Part shown: positions 45,901-60,110 of the stretch, in pieces | Layout: every line of letters starts with the position of its first letter | Numbering within the stretch: the stretch's first letter is position 1 | DNA from: Opisthorchis felineus | Taxonomy: Eukaryota > Platyhelminthes > Trematoda > Opisthorchiida > Opisthorchiidae | Assembly: GCA_004794785.1 (NCBI GenBank) | Contig: SJOL01007296.1 | Location: forward strand, 631,213-695,212 | DNA: 64,000 nucleotides | Direction of reading: 5' to 3' | Notes under the pieces: model-generated | What the model saw: the letters and a program-made list of their open reading frames with translations, nothing else | Database searches by the model: none | What the model was told of the DNA's origin: nothing | Made by a program: the position numbers and the translations under genes

Positions 45901-48900
45901 ACGTCCCGAGAGGTGTACAACTCTTCAAACTTTACAACAAATGTAAACACTTTCTGAGAGTTCTTAATCTGACTTCAAGTCATCTTTAGCTTCGTATGAA
46001 TAGGTTTTCAGACTCCCAATGAACCTTGTTAAGAACTGTAGAGAAATTCCAAAATGTCTCACAATGGAGACTGTGCAGATTTAGTTATTCATCCACTTTT
46101 CCTTTCGTTATATGTTTTTCGACCAAAACTGTCTAGTGCCGAGGAATAAGCAGATTTTCACCAGACTATCCGCTGAAACAAATTCATCTTATTCTTAAAC
46201 GTTGTTTCGCGAAGCCAGTAATGAGTTTTAACTGAATGAGGAATGATAGAGCTAACTGATTACATTCATACTAAAGAATCAAAACCTTCACCTACAGCGC
46301 CCACGTGACGGCTTGAACCACCCTTTTTCCTTAAATCACGATAATTTAAGTGCAGAGTGACGGAGTTTTAAAGCTACCAAGGTGAGCTAAATTTTTCTAG
46401 TAAGCTAAGGATGCCTAAAACTATGGTTCTCTCCTTGTGACTCGGTCAAAATTATCCTTTCTAAGTAGACTGTTTGAATGAAGAATTGTGGAGAGACTAA
46501 ATGCCCATGAAACTGAGACTAATGATGTCAGACGCAATGACTCTGGAGTGGATGTTAACCGTGAAAGTGCTGAGGTTGTGGGGACAGATGTGTGGGGATT
46601 TTCTTCAGAAACAAGTGCAATGTCTACAGCGTGGTCCACGCGCACATGAACCTAAAACATCCCTCTAAACTTGGTTAAATCATACTCTTTTGTTTTTAAC
46701 AAGGAATTCAAACAGTCAGGGCTCAACGTGGCGACACACAAAAATCATGCAGAATAGACGGACTGAAGGCTACTTCTAAATAGAACAGGTCAAGCGATTC
46801 TCGGTGGAGGAGGGCAAATTGAATGACCACCGAATTTATTGATAGATTATTGATTTTTTGGTTCTTGAAGGATAGTGCACCTCCGTCGTCATAGAATGTT
46901 AGTGTGGCCTCTAGACGTTCACATTGATCTCATATGGAAACGTGAGGACTTTGCTGTTCTATACATTCAGAAGCTGATGGCATTTATTAGCAACAAGGGG
47001 CAGATTCTATCCAAATTATATCAAGGGAATTTTAAGTATGTGATCCCCTCCCGTAGCAATCGCTGTAGGATGGCGGCCGATCTTTGGGTGTCGACCTTAA
47101 GAGTCGGACGGACACTGCATTCACAGTAATCGGCCGTGCGGATTCTCCTAAAAAATAAATAAATAAACTAAAAATTTCTGATAAATATAAAATTCACTTA
47201 CGGTTCATTGTCTAGGTACAGCAAATCCTACAGTGCTCACCACTGTGGATTAGCTTTTTCGATTGCTGTCATCAGTGGTCAGTGTAGAGGGTCTTTTCCG
47301 CAATAACGTGGTTCATAAAGGCGGAAATTGATCAATTTGCTTCGGTCCCCAACAATTATGCTTTTTGGGAACATGGAAAAATTAATATTCGGGGTACCTG
47401 CTGAATATTTACAGTCTCCCGAAATCTCCAGCTTTAGAGTTTATTGAAAGTAGATGACCCTAGGTGAACATATGCTTGTTGGATCAAACAACTGAAAATG
47501 AAGTAATAAGACCTCGGCTTTGTTCAAGATATTGTAAGTATGTAGGAAACCTCTTGAGGAGTGTCTGTGTATCTTAAGTCCGCTGAATATTCCTGTGTAA
47601 ACTTTCCATCCGTTTTGATTCACAGGAACGCGGCCCTAGTAACTTTATTGGTGGCCTTCAGTGGTGCACCTACGAAGTCTGACGAAAATCCAGCTCTAAT
47701 CAGAGGGGTTGAGACCTTACATTGAAATATCCGGGCAATGGAGCCATTGACTTGCACATTTCGACGCCATATCCCCAGTCTTCCTCAACCCGACAAACGC
47801 GGCTGTACACGACAAGGTTCAAAGCTTTTGATGTGCATGTGAATGCCCGACCTGTCCATAAATAGCATGTCTACAATGGCGCGTCAGACAAAATCGATAG
47901 GTCTTGCATTCATTACGTGGCCGCCTATCTAGAGTGTAGGATAACGTGCGGATTTGCGTTTTACAGATCCAGCTACATACATACTTTCCATGTAGGCCCG
48001 CGTTTTCTATTATCAACTCAGCTTGAAATCTACAGGTTAGCTGAACACCAAAGAAAGCAGTACCAGACCTCATCATTATAGCTCATTTCTGAAAGGATTC
48101 AATGAAAGGAATAAGAAACAGGTTACTAAAGAAAGTAGAGATACCGTCTTATTCCCCTGGTCTCTTCTGGTCTCTTCTGGATCTGAAATTCTGTTAGATA
48201 GCTCCATATCGATTCTAACTGCTTCATAAAGTCTTATGAAAGCAGACAGACTGCTTAACCATGCTAATCTACAACGGGTTTGTTTATTCGTCCCCAACTT
48301 TAAAGGGAAAGAGAACATACACAACAAATAAACTGTGTGCATTCCCACTCCTGTGTAGTAATCACATCATTTGGTCTATAAAAACACTGATTTGCTATCG
48401 ATCTTCAATAAAAAGCCTAAATTTAAAATAGTTGTTGACACGTATTAATGCATGGTACTCCCCGCTCTACAACGCACCCACAAAGCGACCATTCACCTCA
48501 TAATGGCATTTGTTTGCAGGAGTTTGAAGACCCCTTAGAAATCTCCAAAAACTCAAATGCCACGGCCTCCAGTTATGCAATCACCAGGCGGTATTTCTAG
48601 TTTGTTAGAAATGCCAGCCAATTTAGAAACGCAATATGTATGTTTACTGACAAGGTTCAGGGACTGGCAAGGAATCACATCACACTGTGTGATTAAAAGA
48701 ACTAGAATACGCGTGAACAAGTTTCTGCAAGAATTCTGGGTCAACTAATCTGTTGACACGTTAGTCCAGGTGTGGGATAGATACAGACGAAGAGCTGCCA
48801 TAGACTGCTTTCCCAAGACGATTAGGCATTTTTATAACCTCAAGGTTCCCCATCGCACAGTTGTCAAAGTTGTACGAAGCTCACGTGGCTACACTTGCTA

Positions 48901-51900
48901 GATTCAGCATGAATTTGGATGTCGGCTGTGAGGGAACTAAGACAGATGGAATTCGTATACCATTATGGTAATTCAGTACCTAATTCCTGAGCAACAAATC
49001 AGACAGCGCAACTATGAAGAAAGAAGAACTCGACCACAAAACCTATTATGAGGTAGCTGAAAACTCTTCCACAGATCTCCACCGGTTTCGCACTTCCTGG
49101 AGTTCATCATGTGGGCGTGGTTCACCTTGTATTTCCTGTTGGCTCAACACAGACTGATTCTTCATCGTCTCACAAAGTCCATCACCTTCTTACATTAGGT
49201 TAACTTTTTGTTTCTTCTGTTTTCGAGGAAGTGCCGATACAGCTTATATGCACGTCTGAATCCCGGGTGAAACAGACCGGTCGGAAAAGTTTCCAGGAGT
49301 TATGAATAAGGAGAATTTCCCATCTTAGTGTCAAGCAGATAGCACACTTACAACAGCCTCATAAGCCTAGCGAGGTTTGCTCCATGCATAGCTTCAAGAA
49401 CGTGCGAGCTCTTAAAGGGAGTTCATTAGATTCCGGGAGTAATGTAGGTCTCAGTAATCAGATTTTCAGGAAGGTGAATGCTCAAAGCATGTACGTTGTT
49501 GGTTTGCACACATCCAAAGTATACCTGTATCAAGGTCAGCCACATTAAACGTCTGTGAAACTAATTCACGAAAGTTGCAAAAGGGGCTTTTGCATTAGGA
49601 AAAAACAATGCCATGCGCGCCATTTTATGCCTTGTCAGATGCACAAGACACGAACTGCATCGACTAAGGACTGACTTGTGTTACAGAAAATGCTTGAGTA
49701 GATGCCCAGTGAAGCCACTTGTAGACTGTGGGTAAACCGAAGTTGATATCTTTGGGGACGGATATCAGCATATTGCACAGGGCTATCCAAGCAGGGTGGA
49801 GTTAGTTCAACCAGAAACATTTTCAGTGGCTACAGGGTGGAATTCGATGATACTATGATAATATTAGTTAGATTAGATGCGTCAAGTGGCAAATTTTACT
49901 CGAACTATTTGGAATAGCGGATTCCCCCATAGCCCATACACCTTTCGGAGAATCCTTTTTCGGTCTTTTCGGTTGGGTTTTATTTTGTAGAACAGACAGT
50001 TTATCGGAGCTTCAGGCCAAAGGATATCGGCTATCGCAGTGTCTGGCTGATTCCGGCAGTACTACCGAACTTTTGTGCTAACCTCAGAACAAGATGAACT
50101 GTCGCTGCAATAACAAAAGTGGTTTGGTTAGTTAAATCATAAATGGACCAGTCATGGGGTTTTTCTTTAATCATACGTAGCCGTTGAAATGTCTGTGAAC
50201 AGAGGATCCTTGGCCTCTGGGCCAAAATGGAACGTTCAGGTATTGCAAAAGTGCACCTAGTTCATTGGACTGGCTAGTTGATCTTATCCTTTACACTTCG
50301 AAATGCCTCATTTCTGTTCGTGTGCCACATTTTGAGTGTTACGCAAGTGTAATACCATATACTAGTCATCGCGAATACTTCAAGTTCACCAGAGTGCTCG
50401 GAAAGATGACTATGTCCCAGAAGGAGTAATCAGACATAGATACCATGGCATTGGCTGTCGGCTGCTCATATTTCGACATCTGTTAGCCTCGCACTGCATG
50501 TTTAATGCATCTAAGGCATCTAAAATTTCCGATCAATGACCAGTGAACCGACGACAAGAGAATGTCATATGAAATCAAAGGCTCATGTTACACATGGATA
50601 AGTCAGCGACAGCGCAGCGACCTAGTGCGTTTAATCGAGGCGTTTTCTTTTTCTTTTTGGTGCTGTAGTTCGTGCGCCAAAGTGGCTGGACAATAACCTC
50701 ACACTACACTACCGCAGGAATGCGTGGGAAAGAACACGTTCAGATCCATGTTTTGGCTTAATGTGGTTGTTTACATACATGCACATTCGGTTCTAAAACG
50801 AATAACGCACAGGTTCACTACAATTGTCTTGTTTGTTTGGTGAGACACAACTGCGAATAAAGGAACGTGACAATCCAATTCGACGCATCAAAGCCCTTGA
50901 CGAATTATATCTGCCAGATGCGATGATAATATCTTAGGCCATTTTAAATTTATTCCTCCACCGATACCCGTCCTAATACAGCCATATGCTTCCACGAGGA
51001 AAACCGCAAGGTAGTTACCACTTCAGAGAACAACCTAAACGGTGTGCATAGACTCACATAAAAAATGCCCCCCGCTCGATGTCCTCTTCCTCTTTTTGAA
51101 AACAGTAATCACCACTGAAGCATGCTTGTATAATGGTGTTCGGTTCGTCCCAAACAGTGTGTAGTAGTGATGTGAGCTTGTGCAGCAGGGAACACCGCCA
51201 TCTTATTTGAAAAGCTTAGTATGTAAGTGCCTGATGCATGTAATTCATTACGCTGGAGCAACGAGGTTTCGCACTGAGCTTCTATTACTGATAAATAACT
51301 GGCGTCGGGATTCTCTCCATGTTCAGAACTAATGTCAATGCAGGCTGGCTGACCTGCTCCGCAAGGCATCTGTCTTATCGAATGATATGACAAATAAGCG
51401 AAAAGGTGGTTGATTTATCCTTCATATCAATCGTTTTACTGCCTTCCATGTTTTTCAGGCCAGCCAGTTAACGTAAGCAGAGATGCAAAAGTTTTCAGTT
51501 GTGATGCCGGTGACAAATTTGACGACTTGAACGGCCTTTTATAGGATGTTATTTAAGGCTCTGCGTCGCTTATTTGGCCCTTGAATATTCGGTGTTTTAT
51601 CAGTCTTCTCGCATTAGCATGGCCAATAGTTACTGGTACGTTATTTCTTGCTTGAACGGGAACTGCTGAGTGCTACAATATCCAGAGTTTACTCGGCTTT
51701 AGCGAATGGGTTAATGAACGTCCCCCAAAATCAAATGAGATGGCTTTATCGATTTTTCCGTTTGTTCTCCAAGTGGTCTAAAACCAGCGCTGTCGCTAAT
51801 TCAGCTTATTATTGTTGAGCTACAGAAATCCTTTTAAGCTGATGAACTGGAGGACCCAATATCGGCTTGCTGCTCCTGAGGGAAGGACAGAATAAGTGAA

Positions 51901-52252
51901 CTCACAGAATAGTATGATCAGAATCAAGTTTCCTAACCCAAAGGGAAAAACAAGGCTGAATGGCATGTACTCTGAGATAACTGAGGATCAAAGTTCCCAG
52001 GTTGTATGGTGTAAGCGCTCACGATGAAATTTCCTGCAAACTTTTTAATTACATGATCTCGGATGCAGTTTATCATATTCAATCAGTGAGCACCAACTTC
52101 GATATCACTACCCAACCGAGCTTCTCCTGCTTTTAAGTTGGGTGCTTGACAGATAAATTGACCAGAAAGGCCTAGCTGGAGACTAGGAAGGTGTCTTGCG
52201 AGAACTAAGGGTTAAAAATTTGATCGTGCTTTAGCTGGCGACTGAGTTTTAT
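42901..52252. other. 9.3-kb gene-poor stretch
   Basis: No recognisable coding domain, LINE motif or RNA gene. Simple-sequence patches: aataaataaataaa at about 47154-47168, a tandem pair of 'tggtctcttc' units near 48160-48180, and a short duplication 'atgcaacct' near 45064-45080. A splice-acceptor-like block at about 48525-48600 gives a 26-codon frame with nothing upstream to join. Confidence 0.35.
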
Positions 52253-52621
52253 TCAACCTGGTTCTCTGACCCAAAAGTCTGACCAGAAGAGATTTCTCTG
52301 CGCGCGCTGCTCAAGGTCAGAGATCACTTCATTGCGGAATCCTGCTCTAGATGAGGGGTACAACTGGTAGTGTACGAATGTCCGTCCACTGATGTTGCGA
52401 CGCATGGCAAATGCGCGTGAAAATGCATCGAGCACTTGGTACAATCTATTTCTCGAATGGGTTGGATAAGTCGCTACGGTCGGAGGCAGGATTTTGGCAA
52501 TCAGTGGGTTCGGCTCTTGAAGAAACCTATTTCTATCTCCTTCTCCCTCAGAGGGGAAGTGGCAGTAGTTTTCCGAGCATGTAAGAGCTAACCACCACAG
52601 CAAACATCCTACTAACTTCAT
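52253..52621 (-). CDS. Candidate small secreted protein, 122 aa
   Basis: A single open frame whose first residues (MKLVGCLLWWLALTCS) form a short signal peptide: charged start, hydrophobic core, small residues before the likely cut. The mature part is about 105 aa, Arg-rich, with two early cysteines and no membrane segment. It ends with Gly, a possible amidation donor, after an aromatic stretch LFWSDFWV. The stop codon TGA overlaps a polyadenylation signal, AATAAA, which fits a compact gene with a very short 3' UTR, although transcript data would be needed to prove it. I recognise no family; a neuropeptide or other secreted precursor is only a guess, and there is no dibasic site directly before the C-terminal segment. 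Confidence 0.4.
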   Translation of the reverse strand: MKLVGCLLWWLALTCSENYCHFPSEGEGDRNRFLQEPNPLIAKILPPTVATYPTHSRNRLYQVLDAFSRAFAMRRNISGRTFVHYQLYPSSRAGFRNEVISDLEQRAQRNLFWSDFWVREPG

Positions 52622-55600
52622 ACATTTTTTCCAGTTGCTGAGACAACCTTAATCCTAGGTCCGCCGCGTAATACGAAATTTGTGTGGTAGGGTCCGGCTT
52701 GTATTTGCCCGGCTGCTCCCCTTTAGATTTTCTGGCACTGGTGAACCTCGAGGGGGGAATATTTGGTCTAGGTGGTTTGCCTGCTTATTAAAATATGCAA
52801 GCTCTGTCAGGAACTACGTGAAAATATGGGCAAATTTAACGTAGTGTACTCTGGACGCTCTACGGGATCCACTTGCTTTGGGGTAGCCGAGTCTCCGAGC
52901 CCCCGTACTTTGCTGTGAATTCAAGTCTGAAAACGTTTTCACGGGATCGCACTTACTGAGATAAAGTACGTAAAATCAGTAGTATCGTGGTAGCTCAGAG
53001 GTAAAGTCTTTCTCTTGCGATGAGATTCTCCTCAATCGAATTCAGTATAATACGGATAGGTTGGTACAAACTGAGCGTACGGAAACGACCAAGCATCGAG
53101 ATAATCCACCTGTATAGAGGTGTCCTGCCTCGTGGCACACGTACTGAGAGAACTGCATTTCTGGTCTGCACCAGGTTTTCTGTTATTGTCATTTATGTGT
53201 GCTAAGGAACGTCTAGTTTGGGGAATCCTTGGCAAGGTGGATCCTTCACTCAGTGAACCACAGGGAAAGTTTGTGGCTTTTAGAACATAAAATAACACCG
53301 AGTGGATATTGTTGCTGGATTAAAGGAGACAAATGTTAGGCATCTTAATTCCTAAAGGGCTGATTGGGTAACTTGTCATATCAGAAATAGATGTGATAAA
53401 TACAGTAAAAGAAACACAGATTTCACATTCGACAGTGTTTCTCAAACGTGAAACTATCATGCAGCGTACGCTTCAATTAATCTTCCCCAGGAGGAACCAC
53501 TGGGTAGCACAGAGCCTTCACAACTGAACTGTGTTGTCCGTACCGTAAGCCGTTAAAGTAGCCTACAAGTCCTCATGTTTTATGCACACTTAATCACAAT
53601 CCAGCACCCTAAGCAGGTTTAGTTGAGAGAGCGAGATTGAAACAGGCACTAGATCGCAGTTAGGCATAAGGTAATCGTTTACCGGTATCCAAACCAGGCT
53701 GTTCGTGTGCGAGCTTGTCGGTTGTGTGAAAAGAAAGGTTTGGAATGCGTAAAATGCGTTGATCTAACTGACGTAAGAGAACACACAAATGAAGCACAGT
53801 TTTGGCAGTTCAGTTCACATAAATTAGGTTCGAGCACCATCTACCACCCTTCAGCTTTGTTCCTGTAATCGGAACATATGCGACAGAATGAAAACAGCTG
53901 GACAGTGTCCCGCTGACCGTACTGTGGACCATGTCTGAAAGCTGCGGCTGCAGTCCGCGATTTCTCCATCACTATCGCGCGTAGGAAAGTAACATAGGTC
54001 ATATGTGGGCTGAAAACCGATTTGTGATAAACGGTTTTGGACTGTATTGTATCAAAGTGACCCCAAGCTAGGTGCGAAATGGTCTTTGAGGAAAACTTTT
54101 CTCGCCATACTTGCTACTGACGACTATCTCCGTTATGCAGCTGTCATGTGGGCACTTTTAAAGCCTCGTGTAACCTCCTCTCTTTCATACGTCATTGCAG
54201 TGAGTTTGGAGAAGGCAACACATTCGTTAAGCTCCCTACCATTCCGGCCGAAAAGCTGCTTCTCACATCCTAACTCATCATGTTCATGTGACATACGCGA
54301 AACTTTGTCTGTTTTTCAAAATCCCGCCACCATATTTCTATGCAGCTGGTCGAATCGATCGGTGAACCGATTTCGCCTCTTGACAATTGAAAATGGTCGA
54401 TTACGCGGTGACCCTGGACACGTGGGACTGCTCAAAAACACATGTACAGTTCTTCAATTACAATTGTCCGAAAGGCTTGAACTCCACCCAACTGTATCCG
54501 TTTTGCACCCCTTTTGGGTTCTGCTGATATCATACACTCCAAAAACTATTACAAACATTTTTGTAGCTGCAGACGTGACAGCAGACTCTGTGTTATGAAG
54601 TAGTGGTAGAGATAGAAAAGCATCGTCTTTGCGGCCATTTAGCGGCTTTTAGTCCAGTCACCTGAATGTGCTAGGGAGAATCTAACGAGAGTAGTTAAAT
54701 CCTTCCAAATAGTAACGGATGTCAGCAACAGTATGACTTTCTGGCGTTGAAGTGTATTTGGCCGGTATTCGTAAGGAAGCCCTATAAAATACTTAACTCT
54801 TGATATATTCGCAAATGCGCAAATCCGTTTTACTAGGTGCATTCAAGCCACCTTACTGGAAGGCTAACCTCATATCCAGCTACTTGTAGAGGTATTATTA
54901 AGTTTATCCCTGAATGGCTACGTTACACTTTTCATTGAACGAAGTTAATATTGGGTGGCAGTACGCCTTCAAGACATTCCACTCACAGGAAAAGATAGTC
55001 GAAAATCTCCTTTATCTTGATGAAGCTTGAAATATCTCTTCCAGTATTTGTCATTTGTGCAATTGCGACAGGTTAAATTGCAATAACGGGAGGTGAACCT
55101 TCCCAGCCATAAAGATATCAAATCCTTGTGGAATTTTTCTGGAGTGAAAACGTTAGGCTTTGACGTCCCGTTCTGAATCACGTGCATGAAAATTTTGAGT
55201 GAATGATTGAGGACAGGCGATTCAAGCACGGTTCAACGTTTCAAGCAAGCAATTCAGCACGGGGCTTTAAAGTGCATCTGTTCCGCCCTAGAAAACATTT
55301 CCACACAGATTTGATATCTCAATAGGTAACAAGATCCTTCCAGCTGTTACTGCTTTAGTCGAATCCCCAAAACCCTGGCTACACATTGCTAGACTCGAAT
55401 TTTTATATCACCTGCTCCCCTCAAATCTTACTTCGTTGGGTTTCGATGTATGGATATCCTGACTGTTGCTGAACAAGACAATCAGAATGTAACTCTTCAG
55501 CATCAAACTACCAACATCTCAGTTGGAAGTTGCGCTGGAAGAATTGGATATGATGTGCCCATACGATTTTTATTTTTTCTGTAAGTCTCTACAGCAGAAC

Positions 55601-58600
55601 TCTTCCACAGGTGCCCAATCAATAAGCGAAAGCTACGAGTGGCGCGGCGAGGTGGAACCATCGAGTATCCCAGTGTGGCAACAGCTCAGAGGTACCTACC
55701 GATATGAGTGGTGAAGCGTGATTCGAAGCGACCAACAGAAGAAAAAAAATCTGTTAGCTTATGCGTGGAAAATTCAGAACTCGCCATCACCACGTACTTG
55801 GCAAATAAAGGTGCATGATTTTGTATACAATATGGAAAGGTTGATGTCAGTCTACTGGCACCCATTTAGCACGCAAATTAGCAGTTCATTCAACAGAAGG
55901 GCACAGCTCTTCCTTCTGACCTATTACTCACAGCTGGCGGTATTTTTATGAAGTTTGCTCCAAAGCCTTGAACAATTCAGTCCGCCTGTCTCTGCGGGAA
56001 ATAGTCTGCACAGCTAATGACTGGTTTGACTTTATAAGAGGTTTGAAATGATGAACGATGGACAGAAACCAACCTCCTGACGAGGCTTGGTAAGAAATCT
56101 GATACTGGACTAAAAGTTGTTTGTTCTAACATCCTTATCACCAACTATCCTCGCTTGACTGTGGTCGTGAGAAAACAGCCGTGTCCACTGCACCTGCCTG
56201 CTTGGGGCCAAAACTCGTCCAACAAGCTAAATGATTCCGGTGCTTCGATCTGTCAGGTTCATGGTCCTAGTTGTGGATGCCGGTATTTGGCACACACATT
56301 GTCTATCTGGCAACCTAAACATTGGTTGGCCTGTTCACCGTGCTGCGCACACGGCAGTCCAAACGGCGAAATGCCGTCATTCTCCAAGTGCATACTGTGC
56401 GTGTGCCTGCGTGTACAATATTGTCCCGAGCCCGTACACGTCGTTTCAGAACTGAGCGAAGCCAATCAGTCAGTTGGTGGTATGTATCGATTGAACAATT
56501 GCGGCAGTCATCAACAAACCCGAAATTACACTTAGCTTGCAGCATATACAAAGGCAAACTAAGCAAATAGGGCTATTATGACCTATTAGCCTGACTTTGG
56601 TTTTGCGTGCCAGCATTAACCCGGAAATGGGAGGATTGTGGAGTGACAAGAAAGTGAAGCAAAGCGTTGGGTGCAGGTGAAGCTAGATTACAAACCGGTT
56701 CGTGTGTAAACTCAGGATAAATAATGCATCGAAATTGCCTGTGCTGTTGTTGAAGAACCCTAAAACAACTAACCTGTAGTCAGGCACCACCACCAAGAAG
56801 CCGGACACCGACCGGAGGGAGGAATTTACTTGGATCTACAGCAGGACTGTGCATCTAGTTACTTCACAGTGACAACTTTGGTAAATCAAGGAATTTATGC
56901 CTAACACAATACCACATACGACGTTCTTTGAGCGACGAGGAAATCTAAAATCAACTTACTGAACATTTCAGATATGATAACGAATGACAAGTAGTAGACC
57001 GATTTGAAGAAGACCGCACAATACCCGCCTCAATTAAAGACACTTTTAAAAAAGCGATCCTTAGTGACTTTCAAGGTTTATTGGACCGCCAACGGCTTAG
57101 AATTATCACAGAACACCTTGAAATGCAAACATCTGCCACACTTCTCGAAAATCAACTACTGACTGAGGGACTAATCTGTTGTCATTTCCTGGAAAGAATC
57201 CCACGGGACCGGATTCTACGGGTGCGCCAAATTAAGGGGTCCGCCGTCAATCAAGCTTGTGTACTTGGATTGCTATTCAATGTTTTCTAAACCATCACCT
57301 CTTTCACGTAGTTAATGGGCTCGTATGAAGATAACGCAGGAGTTTGCCCACCGACGATGTGCCATTGATCAAATGGACGGAAGGGACTATCCAGTAACGA
57401 AAAAACACCACAAACAGGCTAATCAGCGCCAGTAACTCGGCACTGTGGTTACTTACTAGATAGGCAAACTTTTCCACCTTTTTGGCCATTTTCTGGATCA
57501 GTATGCTCTACGACTAACACGTCCTGTAGGGTCCAATTTTAAACACACAATGCTGGGAAAAATCGATAGCTGCGAATTGTTGTGTCATATGCTGAGAAAG
57601 GCCGGCTGCCACGTGTACAGGCACACGACAGGCAAATCGATCATTTTCCGTTAATTGTGCGTGCAAGTGGGACTAGTTTCACCGGAAGTTCCCACGGCTG
57701 AATAGAACCAGTAGTACACAGTATTTGAACACAATGGATAATCATTGAAAACCGTGAAAGTAAACAAGAAAACTACGCTGAACGATTTTAATTAAGTAGA
57801 GAACAGTGACACAATGCAACACCTAAGGCTTGGAATCGGATTAACATAGCAGGTCTGCCAGGAAAACAGGATACAAACTTGAATATCCTCCTCCTCCGAA
57901 TCGCATCACTTTAAAAGGCGAGCAACCGCGACTATCTGAGCACAATCAGCTTGTTCTGTAAACTCCACGGCTTCCGTATCTGGGATTTATTAATGCGGTA
58001 CACAGCAGTGCTTTTTAGCAATCGACACAACAGTATCCATGCAAAACCATTTTCCACTAACCAAAATGAAAGACGCAAACGATTAAAACACTTGGACGAC
58101 AGAGTTACTTGTGAAACGCGAATGCTTGCAATTAACGCTAAATAGAGCGCCTTACATCACACTCTGCCTTCATACGCATTTCGGCACTTTCAATAAGCAA
58201 GGCGATACTTCAGGTATCTCGAGCCCGTTGTAACATCCGTTGAAACATCACGGTAAGGATCTCGAGCTGCTGATCAGTTTGCGCACCTCAGCAGTTGAAT
58301 AAGTTACTGTGCTGTGACCGGCTAGGCCATGCATTTACGAGCAAGTGCGAGTAACTTACACCATTTAAAGCTTCAGAAACTAATTCCAGCAAATTTAGAC
58401 GGTTACCATGTACACAGTAATTAGAGGAACCCTATTTTGTTTGCGAAACCCAAGGACCTCGATTCGAGGAATTGGTGCGCAAGCACCAAGCATTAGAAAA
58501 ACAAGCAGAGCATAGAAAACAAAGTTTGGAATATGCACCATACATTCCAAATCACTCTCTACCAAAGACAGCTGTTTGTCACCCCAAACTTTTTTTGACG

Positions 58601-59954
58601 GGGACGGGTGATGACAGAGCAACGCGAAATACAGTCCGCGATAGATGTACAGTCATCCATGTGCTTCTGCGTTCCTAGTGAATGAAACAGTGATTTTGGA
58701 GCAAAAGGCGGGGTCTTCCTAGGAAAGATTATTCGATTTAACCGAATTAGTCACAAGGCGGAAGATAAACACGACGAAATAATACGACCACCCGATGGCA
58801 CTGTTTTATTCAGTTTTCAGTTACGTAGTTAGATCAATTTCTCTCGAAACCTCCACAAACATTTCGCAATACATTTAGCGGGTGTCCCAGTGATTCGCCG
58901 TTTCAGAAAAGTTTTGGGGTAATATATTTGTACCTTTGTACATCCTGTATGTTAGTGAACCCAACGGACCAGCGAGTGGTTTGGCATCAGGACTGCACGC
59001 CCTCAAGAGACCTGACCAAGGCCGGCTCTTTAGCTGACACGAGTTGCTGCATAGGCTTTAGCATGTATCTCAACCTCCTGCCTGATAACGCGCTGACTAT
59101 CGTTGGCCCCCTAGTTGCAGATAGGTTTCCGTCTAACAGATGCTAAGCAACAACAATCGGTAATGAATTGCTGTAAGACTGGACTATTCTGATGAACCTG
59201 GCACGCAACACGAGCACCGAGAAACGACTGTCTTGCAACTCGCCTTTTTCCTGACATTTGGGAGACTACTTAAGCCTGTTTGGTTAGACGGCCCACCCTG
59301 TTGCTTGATTCTGACCAGGCTTTCCGATTGAGCGTTACAAGTGAGTGTACCTCGAAGGTTTGCTATGTGCTAGCCCTAAGCATCTCCCCTCTACCGGTGT
59401 TCTTTCTTGCACACACGAGCTTTCTTTAAAGTAACTGACATTGACGTGAAGCAGCGAAGAATTGGTATTGCTGCCAATAACGACAGTGCCACGGACCACT
59501 GTAGTCGCGGAAACAAGTGGCATTCGACTTATAACTTTGCTTATTTGAGGGGAGGGGAAACACTCGTGAAGAACTGCCATTTTTCGCCACTCGTAGGTCA
59601 TTTTACTACTTACGAACCATAAATGGCAGACCGAATAGTGGACATCCATGGTGGGAGCACGGTGATACTGCGTGCTCCGTTGAATGGTGTCTGATGACGT
59701 CGCCGAAGTGACCTCATTAAATTACCAGAGCGGTGTAAAAGTGTTCATCCAAGAAGAAAAAAGGACGCAAAAAATACCGCCTAAAATGTCGAAAGATGAA
59801 GTGTTAGCTCAGCCCACCTGAGAGCCTTGTGGTGCGGAATGTAGTACATCATTATCGACAGCAGCAACAGAGAGGAACACTAGTGCTTCACTGCTACCTC
59901 AATTTGTTTGGATAAAGCCTTATAATGTAGGAAAGAAAAAAGGGACCAGGAGAA
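52622..59954. other. 7.3-kb stretch without recognised genes
   Basis: A worn A-box-like 'tggtagctcagaggtaaag' at about 52989-53007 may be another SINE trace. The longest frame here (54047-54598, 183 codons, +) has no domain or splice support and is compatible with chance. 56150-56560 is GC-richer with four overlapping frames on both strands, as often seen in old transposon sequence, but no motif can be named. Confidence 0.35.
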
Positions 59955-60110
59955 TCCTAGAGCTAGCCTATCAAAAGCACTGATGGTGCCTACGTCAGAT
60001 GACCGATATAGATGACAGCATGGACGCCATTGATATCGGTTGGTTGCCCTATCTTTGTGTCTCGGGCGAAGCACAGTGAGGCTCACCTGAGCCCAATCCT
60101 GGGCGGTCAA
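59955..60110 (-). pseudogene. Short RTE-like LINE relic (C-terminal coding end)
   Basis: On the minus strand the frame reads KDRATNRYQWRPCCHLYRS, matching the C-terminal block of the RTE-like copies at 21.0 kb (ANRCQWRSCC) and 32.4 kb. The 3' UTR and GAT tail are missing and nothing upstream is readable. Confidence 0.65.

Noticed and set aside
48524..48602. Possible terminal exon after ttgtttgcag
   Set aside because: The acceptor is good and 26 codons are open, but no upstream exon in a matching frame could be found.
54047..54598. 183-codon plus-strand open frame
   Set aside because: No domain, signal peptide, coiled coil or splice support. In 64 kb of moderately AT-rich DNA one frame of this length is expected by chance.
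56155..56570. Cys-rich 126-codon frame that could be a secreted toxin-like protein
   Set aside because: Four frames are open over the same GC-rich stretch on both strands, there is no signal peptide, and the cysteine spacing matches no family I know.
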